Shown: positions 53,796 to 62,000 of the stretch, one piece after another
How the letters are laid out: the number at the start of each line of letters is the position of its first letter
Numbering within the stretch: position 1 is the first letter of the stretch
DNA from: Symsagittifera roscoffensis
Taxonomy: Eukaryota; Xenacoelomorpha; Acoela; Convolutidae
Assembly (NCBI RefSeq): GCF_963678635.1
Contig: NC_087070.1
Location: forward strand, 32,666,695-32,728,694
Length of the DNA stretch: 62,000 bases
Direction of reading: 5' to 3'
Position numbers and translations under genes: made by a program
The notes under the pieces: model-generated
What the model was told of the DNA's origin: nothing
Databases searched by the model: none
Seen by the model: the letters and a program-made list of their open reading frames with translations, nothing else

Positions 53796-55463
53796 CAAAA
53801 GGGCTCTATGGATCTTGTTTGAGTTTTCTTGCTGCAAGCTTCTTCAAGTACGTTTAATTTATTCGGAGGAGAGTTCGTAGTGAAGTTTGATTTGTTTAAA
53901 CTGTTACCGTAAACAAGTTGATAAGGAAAAAATACATAGCTATTTAACAAGCATTTCTCGGCAAAATTGCGTGGTTTGAAACATCTGGCTCTGAACCTGG
54001 TTTACATTGAAACTTTCAGGAAAGTTTCAGTAATAAGCGCATTTTAACGCTCGCAGACACCATTTGACACGGACTCCCACCAGCTGTAATTTTAAAAGTA
54101 TTTTCGGCGAAAATTCTCCTAGTAGTTTCGTTGATAAGCTTGTCGAAAACACCATTTTTTCACTAAACGACAATAACATTCTTGATTTTTTTTTGTGAAA
54201 ACAAAACCTCGCTGATTGTTGTGAATGCATCTATGCTATGCAAATAGTAGAGAAGATCCTAATTGTCATCTCATGTTTATCAGTGGCAGTCATGTCATTG
54301 CATCTGACAGACAAAGGAGGCGACGCAAAAAAGTCGTGCTTTCGCTCTGCCAAATTCAGATCTTCAGAACACAGTTCACAGACATTCTCATTGTTTTTTT
54401 AAGTGAACCGATCTTCTTGCCAGCTTCATCTAAAGTGGAGACTAACCTCTGACCACAACAATAATGAATCTGACAATGTTGCTCGAAATTTAACAAAATT
54501 TTGAAGCCAGTTTCCACCTACAGTACGAGGATATGCTGTATCTACAATAGCGCTTTCAGTTGATTCTTTCATCATTTGTAGGGTTCCAGAAACAAACGTC
54601 ATGAATGTATTCTGCTCTTCCACTTCGTTTTGGCTGCCATTTCGCTTTTTCGCTTGTCATGCAGGCTCTTATGCTTGTCTTCAGGGCACAAACGAGTCCA
54701 GTGGAATCTGCATCTACACAAGCGACAAGTTTTGACTTATCAATCTCTAACTGTGTTATTTCCACTGGAATCCGGTTTGTTGAAAAAGGGTTTTCCACAT
54801 TTCCCGTTCTTCGATCCGGTCAGAAAAACGTGATCTTCTAAATAAGCATATGCGGCGTACTCAAACCAGCCGTAATGCATGCAAAAATGCGTTTCAGCGC
54901 ATTTTTGATTGCATCATACGATACAAAACGATAGCAGCCAGAGCCTTTTGACGTTATTTCTACTCTAAATCTGTATGTCTCAGCAATTTCAAGCAAGTAT
55001 ATTATAGAGATTAGGTATTTTTCGTTTCTTTAACTTTTTTGTGCGCCATTTAAAAACTTTGAATTTGTTCTGCCATCGTTTTAATAGCCTTTTAATAGAT
55101 TCAAAACTGTCATAGGAAATCAAAGCAGCATCGACTGTATCTATTACAAGCACAGTTTCCAACTTCTTCAGAAGTGATTCAAGGCCATTTTCTTTGTGTC
55201 TTTCCGTAGAAGGAACTTCCATAGCCACTTCGTTATTCGACACCACGTTTATTCTCATCGAAATCCGTAACCAGTTCCATCGGCATAACCTCAGTTTTCC
55301 ATGAAGGGAATACTTCATCCTTCAGCCAGACATTAACATTTTTTTGATATTTTGGAAAGCAAACTTCTTCTTTTTCGAATTTTTGTTCTTGAATAATTGT
55401 AGTCGGTACTGTCACAACAACCGGCTAACATTGTTTTCTTAATTAAGGCAGCTCGTTCCATTT
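53796..55463 (-). pseudogene. Ty1/copia element remnant, gag and protease part
   Basis: On the minus strand, a gag-like stretch at about 55233-55415 (CFPKYQKNVNVWLKDEV, SWKTEVMP, MELVTDFDEN) and a protease-like stretch at about 54490-54560 (AIVDTAYPRTVGGNWLQN, resembling the copia DTG-type site) are in the order expected upstream of the RT remnant at 48.9-49.3 kb. A plausible gag start ATG lies at about 55461. Several stops and frameshifts separate the pieces. The LINE at 50012-53781 splits the element. Confidence 0.6.
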
Positions 55464-57278
55464 TTTCCTTTCCGTGCCTAAAAAATTAAATAAAAACGAC
55501 GCCTGTGTGTGCCTTTAAAAGCTATCTGCGTAATAGAGTTTGTAACTTTGCGTTGGTATTCTTGCGAAAGCAAGCTTATTGCAACCTGGTAACCGATAGC
55601 AAGCTTATTGCAACCCCGTAAATAGCTTTGGTCACAGAACTCATCTCGTGGTTCGCTCTGCTGGAAAAACTGCAACATAAAGATGTATGTTAACATTTTA
55701 TATATTCGTCCTATTCAAAATATAATCAATTATTGAATAAATTTACCCACATAATTCTGTACTTGCGATAAGTAAGCAAGGGTATTGCAATCGGGTACTA
55801 GATTATTCCCGCAGTTAACTTTGTTCACAGAATCTCCAATTTTAGAAGATTTTCAGTTTCACCCTTGTTGCGTTTTTAGCAGCGTTTGTTCTGGGACTAG
55901 AGTTAGTGTGTCTACAATTAACGAATACTGAATCTACAGCTGAGAAACTTGTCAGATGTATATTGATTTTTTTCGTAGGCTTAATTGATGTTTTCCTTAT
56001 TTTTGGCTTATGTTTTGTTTCAATTCAATTTCGAAGAACCTAACTATTTTTCATGGTTTTTGCAAGCACTATCTGTTTTTTAATGTAAAAATTCGTTCAG
56101 TTAGCTCAAAGCAGCTCAGCAGAATGTTTACTCCTGAGCAATTTCCTTTAAAATACATTCATGAGAGTGGTACAGCGAATTTTTTTTACTCAACATGCGT
56201 CTTTTTTCAAATTTATCGTTTTTGCTGTGGTTCAGCTCTCTTACCATTGCGTATGATTTTTATTTGACAAGATTGCTGCAATTTAATTAGTTTCATTTCT
56301 TTTGGTTTCGGAGTTCTTTTGATTTTCTGCAAATTTTTTTTGCATTTAATTGAAAATTGTGTAATCAAGTGTTTGTTCATTTTGATCTTTGTTTATTTCA
56401 AGCAGTCGAATGTGCCTTTTGAGACACCCGAACGTTCTTGATGGACATGCAGATTGTTTGGGTAGCGAGTTTTGTTGGTTAACTTATGAGCTGTTAAAAT
56501 GTTATGAGGTTGTTTGAATTTTAATTACCCATTCTATTTGATGTTTTTATTTGTTTTGGAAATTTTCTGTTGGTCCTAAATATATACAGCAACCCTATTT
56601 TGCCCAAAAGGTTTTTTTGGCTAAGCGGTTCCGAGTTCTAAGCGGCTTATTCGCCTCATGGTTTGTCGTTTGAAAGGCAGACATAGGTTTTTATGCTCGT
56701 GTTAGTGTGCTTTAGGTTGGCTGAATCTATGATTCAAAAATCTTTGTTGCTTGAATTTTTTCGGCTTATCGAGCGTCTACCCAAGATTTTTCGGCTTAGT
56801 TACCGCTTAAAAAAGATCTCTTTTTAGGCATCTTTTGATACAAATAGAGTCAAGTATGTGAAAACTTGGTAGAATTAGTAGACTTTTTGCCAAATGATTT
56901 TTTCGTCTGGGGCATTAGTCTTTTCTGTTGGTTAGCTTGTCATACTAGGTTTGCGATGTATCGCAAAGGGTGCGAAGTTCAGCATCGCCTCTGCTTTGAG
57001 TTATGATTTGCTCAACTTGTGATCTGTTTTGATTTTGAAGCAGCCGCTTTTGTTTCAATTATTAGAGGTTTGTTCAACGTCTTCTAAAATGCTTTTTCGT
57101 CTCAAAGTAAGATTCAAATTAGCATTTAATCGGGTTTAGAAATAAACTTAAATAGAATACTGGGAGTGGCCTTAGTTTAATTTGCTGTTAGACTAACAAA
57201 GTTTTATCAATAGTTGCATTGCTTGCTTTTATATGCGATTTTGTTTTCTTGACTGGATATCAACTTGTTTTCCTTCAG
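55464..57278. other. Upstream region of MTERF3 with dispersed repeats
   Basis: Contains a short tandem word (CAAGCTTATTGCAACC twice, about 55572-55616), a TTGCAATCGGGTACTAG motif (55761-55829), a degenerate SINE-like stretch (about 56615-56815, TTCGGCTTAGTTACCGC) and a GCGAAG hairpin motif (56956-56998). No gene seen. Confidence 0.5.
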
Positions 57279-57291
57279 ATAATGACAAATA

Positions 57292-59063
57292 ATGAAATCA
57301 TTTTCGAGATTAATGAGGCTGCTGACGCCTAAAATATACCAACCAAGCGTATTGGAACTTCAGGCATTGGAAAAAATAACAAATCAATCCTGTGGCACAT
57401 CAATTAATACAAATGGGATTAATAGTTGTCGCTATTGCTCCGAACAGAAAAATCGATATGATTCTAAGTTTGAACAATTTGAAGGACCTGAGCTTGAGTT
57501 TGACAGAAAGCGCGATAGTTTCATTGGCTCAGAACTCAAAACCCGGAAAATAGAAATTGTTGATGAGTACAAAGTGACAGATTTGAAGATCGTTGATGAT
57601 TTTCAAGTAGAACAAATGAATGAACAATTTGATGACGATGTTGATGATGAAGATTTTGATGATACAGCAGAAGAAGATTTTGCCAGTTTGTCAACGAAAG
57701 AAATGTTCAATTTGATCAAACCGAGTTTGAGAGAAGGGAGAAAGTTGAATCATTACATACATTCAACGTTTCACTTGCAGGTACGTGTCTACAGTTCGCT
57801 TGTTTTCGTTGTAACCCCGGCTTTATCGTCTCTATCGTCATCACTAGATCAGTTTTTAAGATCAGTGTTGTGAATAAAATTAAGGAAATAATTGAGCCGA
57901 AGTCTTAAATTTGAAAAAAATGTTATTGCGTACCTTAAGGTGCTGAAATCTTAAATTAAAATAAATATATATTGCGTACCCTATTAAAAATTTTCACTAG
58001 TGTTCAGACACCAACACTGGTAATTTGCTTTACTCGAGGCAATGATCGCCCAAACAAATATTCCCAAAAAATATATTTTTTTTTTTCAAAAATTTTTCAA
58101 CTAATTTTCTCGACAAAAAACTTTAGTCGATCAATTGATTGAACACGTCTATGAACACATCAACTATCTGCTGGTGTTTGATAACGGGCTTGAGATTGCT
58201 CAATTGATCTTAAATGAGATTGGTAAGTACCTTTTCAAATTTTTTGTTCATATATTTTGTTCTGTTTTAAGGTTCTAGTGGCTATTTTTGGTGTCAATAT
58301 CTACCGAGTTGACCTCAAAAATAACGACGAAATGCGGCGTATACTACTTCGTACCAGCATCGAAAATGATGTCATTCCCCTACTGAACATTTTGCAATCA
58401 TATATGGAAATTTCCCTGTCAGATCTTGGAACAATTATCGGAAAGTGTCCCCACATTTTAGAACATCCCTTAGAATCAATAGTTGCTAACTTGAATTATT
58501 ACAAAAGGTGTAACTTTCCGAGCGAATCAATGAAGAAAATGTTTGTCAAACATCCGCGAAGTTTGCTCATGGAGCCAACTGCGATTGATGAGACGCTATC
58601 AGTATTACAACGCATGACCGATTTACCAGCACAGGTTTTGAAATCGATAGTAATCGAAACTCCTAGACTGATTACCACAGATTTAGATCGTATCACGTGG
58701 AATAGGAATTTGTTCAGAGATAAAATACTTTTCGATGTGAATCAGTTTCACGCAGCGCTGAGAAGATGCCCAGAAATTCTACTGATTCGATGTGAAGAGC
58801 TGGAAGAAAAGTATTATTATTTATCACAGCAAATGAGAGTTTCTAACGAGTTAATTTCCCACAACGCTGAGGTTTTTAAAAAGGGTCTGAACAATGTGAA
58901 AACTCTGAATTTGTTCTTGAAATCTCTCAATCGAAATCAGTATGACCCTAGTAAGCCGTTGTACATATCGCTCAAGTACTTTTGTTTTGATGACATAATC
59001 GAAGCGTGCAATGAGTTATCTCTCAGTTCTGACCAGCTGATGTCTTTCATGAGAACGATGTAA
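57292..59063 (+). CDS. MTERF3: Mitochondrial transcription termination factor 3 (MTERF3), two coding exons
   Basis: Exon 1 57292-57780 (donor GTACGTG) and exon 2 58272-59063 (acceptor TGTTTTAAG) join in phase 0 to give 426 residues. The family acts in mitochondria on transcription and ribosome assembly. The N-terminus MKSFSRLMRLLTPKIY looks like a mitochondrial targeting peptide; an acidic stretch (DDDVDDEDFDD) follows. From exon 2 on, helical mTERF repeats are visible (LGTIIGKCPHIL, MKKMFVKHPRSLL, LKSIVIETPRLI, FHAALRRCPEIL). The end resembles human MTERF3 strongly (LNRNQYDPSKPLYISL near the C-terminus, final FMRTM), which is why I choose MTERF3 over MTERF4. A TTTTCCTTCAG acceptor lies 13 bp before the ATG. 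The ~490-bp intron contains an exon-like segment (separate entry). Confidence 0.9.
58127..58222 (+). other. Exon-like segment inside the MTERF3 intron
   Basis: 96 bp flanked by an AACTTTAG acceptor and a strong GTAAGTAC donor. One frame is open throughout (DQLIEHVYEHINYLLVFDN...), but in the phase set by exon 1 it hits TGA at the fourth codon. Inclusion would therefore truncate MTERF3, as a poison exon would; it may also be a pseudo-exon. Confidence 0.4.
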
Positions 59064-59898
59064 AACTCAAAATATACATTTCAGTATTATAGATAGTTGT
59101 ATGCTTTGGCTCATAACAAGTATGCTATCGTCGTAACAATCCCCGCAACCCTTCAAGAAAGGGGGAGAAAGGTTGTTCTGTAAAATACATCAGAGAGTAT
59201 TGTGCTAATATACTGTTTTTATTTAGAGAGGTGAAGATTATTTAGTAGTACTAGTAGAAGGGGGAGGGGGGTGGGGTGTTGTCAAATCGATCAAACGTTC
59301 GTTTCAACTATACCAATTAAGGTAATTAAAAGTCCAACCCGGAATGAAATTTGGTTCCTTGTAAAATTAGCGACGTTAACTAGTCCTTGTTTGTTCCTCA
59401 CCACTTTTTCATGTGAGTGGGAAGAAATTATGGTGTAGGGTGGTTTTTTATTCACGCAAAATAAGGTACGACAAATGGATGTAAGTAATATATTATACTG
59501 AAGCCCTTCCAGAATGATTCGGTTTTTAAAGAAAACTTTAAAAAGTTGTCAGGGTCAAGAGGAACTGGTCTGAATGTATAGGCTTTCCAGACTTATTTAC
59601 TTCGGGGACTGAAATAAAAATCAGATTTCTCTGATCAATTTAAGCACTCGTTACGGTATTATTGAGCTTATTACCTCATTGCACTAACTCGTTTTATAAC
59701 GAAAGTGACCGAAAATTGGGAAATAATTCGGTTGATTTTTTTCAAAGGTTTCATTTGCCTTCTCAGATTACCGTCAATCAGGTACACTAGTTTTAATAAG
59801 AAGTCTCTAAGCGAAAATGCTGAAAGTTTTAAAGTTGAAATGTGTAATCGATCGGAATATGGAAAGAAGTAGATTCAACGAAAATCGTGAATTTTCAG
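59064..59898. other. Intergenic region between MTERF3 and TMEM208
   Basis: AT-rich, no ORF of note. It ends in GTGAATTTTCAG, a 3' splice site six bases before the TMEM208 ATG. Confidence 0.5.
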
Positions 59899-59904
59899 GT
59901 TAAA

Positions 59905-60172
59905 ATGTTTGCCCCGAAAACAGGCAAGCAGGGCACGAAAGGAGACAAGCTAATATACGAAGAGAACGTCAAAACCATAGCCTTCTACCAAAAGTGGGTC
60001 ATAGTCTCGACAGTTCTGAATTTGCTAGTGTGCGTTCTCCCACTGTTCCATTGCAGTTTATGGGACTACTTCTGGTGCGTATTCTTGACATGTTGTAACT
60101 TGGGAGCGTGGTGCTTCATGAGATATGTTGGCAAACCTACTCTCAATCCAGATGGATCGCTAGTACACTCTG
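59905..60172 (+). CDS. TMEM208: TMEM208/SND2-like ER membrane protein, first coding exon (partial)
   Basis: Starts MFAPKTGKQGTKGDKLIYEEN, matching the basic Gly/Lys-rich start of TMEM208, followed by NVKTIAFYQ and two hydrophobic segments (about residues 33-53, WVIVSTVLNLLVCVLPLF, and 58-80, DYFWCVFLTCCNLGAWCF), then KPTLNPDGSL. The family (Snd2 in yeast) assists insertion of proteins at the ER membrane. Human TMEM208 is 173 residues with further membrane segments, so about half is missing. The frame meets TAG at 60175, but a donor-like G|GTTAGTG at 60172/60173 suggests splicing to an exon I could not find in the remaining window. The ATG lies six bases after an ATTTTCAG acceptor, which is why I reject the in-frame GTG upstream at 59887. 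Confidence 0.82.
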
Positions 60173-60177
60173 GTTAG

Positions 60178-62000
60178 TGTACATACCATTCTTTTTGTCA
60201 TCCTTAGTTGGATCAAACCGAAATTTCGAAGTCAAATAATTATAAATCTGTTGTATGTGCGGAAGTACTAGTTTGTTACTCAGCCTTTTCCTACTGGAAG
60301 AACCGAAGGTTTTGGTTTTTTGTATGCTAATAATATCTGTGGTGCGCAGGTTGCTGTATAAATAATATTGTACTTGATCAATTACTTTAGAAGATAAGGC
60401 GCAAGTAGAGCGAAAGTGTAGGATTGAGAGGCAATTGTGGCTGCTTGGCAGTTTTGTTTCCTCTGGATGACTTGAATCATATTGTACTTAAGCACCTCAA
60501 GAAAACAATGCTGAATAGTCAAATCGACAATACTGGGTGATTCGATTGTAACTTTTTGATCGTTCTTAAGTCTTTTCTTGAAGTGTTTAGGTTTAAACAA
60601 TCAAAATTATGCCCACATCTAGATCTGTATCTGTTCATTGATATTAAATGCGTTGAAATTAGTGGGGAACGCCGAAGGTAGAAGAAAGAAAACAAAAGTA
60701 AACAAGACCATGTTCCGACCATAGTCTTGAAAAAAATACATTTTTTTTTTCAAATACGTGTCATTTTTCTGTGGTGTGACAGAAAGAACTGAACGAAAAA
60801 AAAATTTGAAATTATATGTATTCGACAGTCATAATCAATTAGACTAATTGGAACTAGTTTTTGTAAAAAAAATGACTAGAGAAGCGGAAAAAAAAATCGT
60901 TTTTAAATTTTTTTGCAGAATTTTTTTGAGTTTTGAAGTTTTTGATTCCCGAAATGGTGCTGAAAAACTCCAAAAACTAACTTCACTCGAGAAAACAAGT
61001 TTTTATGGCTTAAATTAAACTTTAATGAGCTATTTTGAGCCTGCACGCTGACCTTATAAGCTGGAAGTAAAACCCAAAATCAAAAATTTCAAACCGTTTT
61101 TTCTCCACATTGAAAAAAATTATTTCAAAATTTTTTAGTGTCGTTCGAAACACGACTGAAAGGGCTTTTATATGATATCTAATTGACCCATTCCGGTGAT
61201 TATTTGTGTTACTTGATTTTGCCTGGAGAACAAGATAAAAAACTGAAACACTCAAATACACAAATCCTCCACATTTTTCATATGGTCCGAACAATAAATG
61301 ATAATTCATTACAGTGAATTGAAATTAACTCGCGACTTTATTGGCCGGCTGAGTATATAACATTTTATGTAACCATTATTTGGAATCAAACATGCGGTTT
61401 TCCGTTCTAATTATTTTGCTTCTCATCGTGCAATAATGATAAGATATGATCAATTTTGTTTAAAAAACTGTGCTAGCGAATAAGCTGTGCTAATATAGAA
61501 ATCTAGGTATCTGCTTCAAGAGTTTTATGTAATTAGTTGCACCAAAATGATGATTTTTTTCCCTCCTATTAAAATATAGTCTATATCAGCTAGTATAACG
61601 CCAGGTTTTTATAATCCCCATGATAAAATGTTACTTTGTTGTAGCTAATTCTAGGTTAAAACTATTAAAAAGAATAAGAATTAAGATGAATTAGTCGATA
61701 AGTTAAAACATTAAAACAATGAGAGATCATTCTCTCCGCCGGAGAGAATGGCTAATGAAGGTTATATATGAGTGACCGGTTAATTAACTAAGTATGTTTT
61801 GCAATAATTGCAAAACCTGATGTAAGATCACAACATTCCCCTAAGCAGGAAAAAATTTAAATTGCGAATAAGGTAATGCACAAGAACTAACTATGACTGA
61901 CTCCTTTCTCCCCCTTTAAGGACGAGGGAAAGAAAATTAAAGCGCCTTAAAAATCAAGAACTGACACTAACTAAAGCTCCCTATAGCATTAAATACAGCT
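60178..62000. other. Right-end region: intron or intergenic, with permuted repeats and a palindrome
   Basis: No ORF with recognisable content. 60768-61010 and 61140-61300 match the two blocks at 47465-47680 and 47200-47360, in the opposite order. A perfect inverted repeat (10-bp arms, 1-nt centre) lies at 61729-61749. A tiny signal-like ORF (MRFSVLIILLLIVQ) starts at about 61392; alone it is not evidence of a gene. Confidence 0.45.

Noticed and set aside
53727-53837. Upstream extension of the LINE ORF to an ATG at 53837
   Set aside because: The 14-bp target duplication at 53782-53795 shows that the part beyond 53781 is host flank (copia remnant); the element's own ATG is at 53726.
57281-57292. 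Upstream ATG at 57281 as MTERF3 start
   Set aside because: It is in another frame and meets a stop within 17 codons; the ATG at 57292 opens the MTERF3 frame with a targeting-like peptide.
61392-61440. Small secreted peptide gene (MRFSVLIILLLIVQ)
   Set aside because: Only 14 codons, no continuation exon recognised; AT-rich DNA gives such hydrophobic strings by chance.

Overview
The window looks like animal nuclear DNA, probably from a small invertebrate. It is AT-rich, with spliced or intronless genes resembling metazoan single-copy genes and a dense load of nested transposable elements. A nematode-like animal fits the TTTCAG-type acceptor sequences lying 0-13 nt upstream of three start codons, which suggests spliced-leader trans-splicing or 5'UTR introns. 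The species cannot be fixed from the sequence.

Layout. 1-766 is a broken, lysine-rich coding piece cut by the left edge. 767-7789 is AT-rich with degenerate repeats and no recognisable gene. 7790-8820 and 12758-14163 (minus strand) are decayed Penelope-like elements with GIY-YIG endonuclease ends; between them lies a head-to-tail dimer of a 1.7-1.8 kb unit (8928-12420). At 14164 a 22.07 kb LTR retrotransposon (14164-36235) is inserted into the second Penelope-like element, whose 5' part resumes at 36236. Next come a tandemly duplicated ~745-bp coding-like unit (36575-38000), an intronless FERM-PDZ-tyrosine phosphatase gene (38563-41028), a repeat-rich stretch with tRNA-derived SINE-like copies and hairpin motifs (42-46.7 kb), a decayed Ty1/copia element (about 48.5-55.46 kb, minus), and inside it a full-length LINE with an intact ORF (50012-53781, minus). 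The right end carries a two-exon MTERF3 gene (57292-59063) and the first exon of a TMEM208/SND2-like gene (59905-60172).

The most unusual object is the giant LTR element. Its 880/886-bp LTRs (TG...CA) differ at about 18 positions plus one small indel. Between them, all on the plus strand, lie a 3.2-kb leader with structured repeats, a short gag-like ORF without recognisable capsid, zinc knuckle or protease, a Ty3/gypsy-type pol (RT, RNase H, integrase), a macro (ADP-ribose-binding) domain in frame after pol, a very long ORF with coiled coil and an SGNH/GDSL esterase domain followed by a second degenerate SGNH-like domain, and another ~1300-codon ORF of unknown function. The whole 10-kb 3' half is accessory coding sequence. 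All large ORFs except the gag-like one carry in-frame stops or frameshifts, so this copy is decayed.

The host genes seem unrelated to one another: a cortical tyrosine phosphatase, a mitochondrial transcription/ribosome factor and an ER membrane-insertion factor. No CRISPR, operon or bacterial feature is present.
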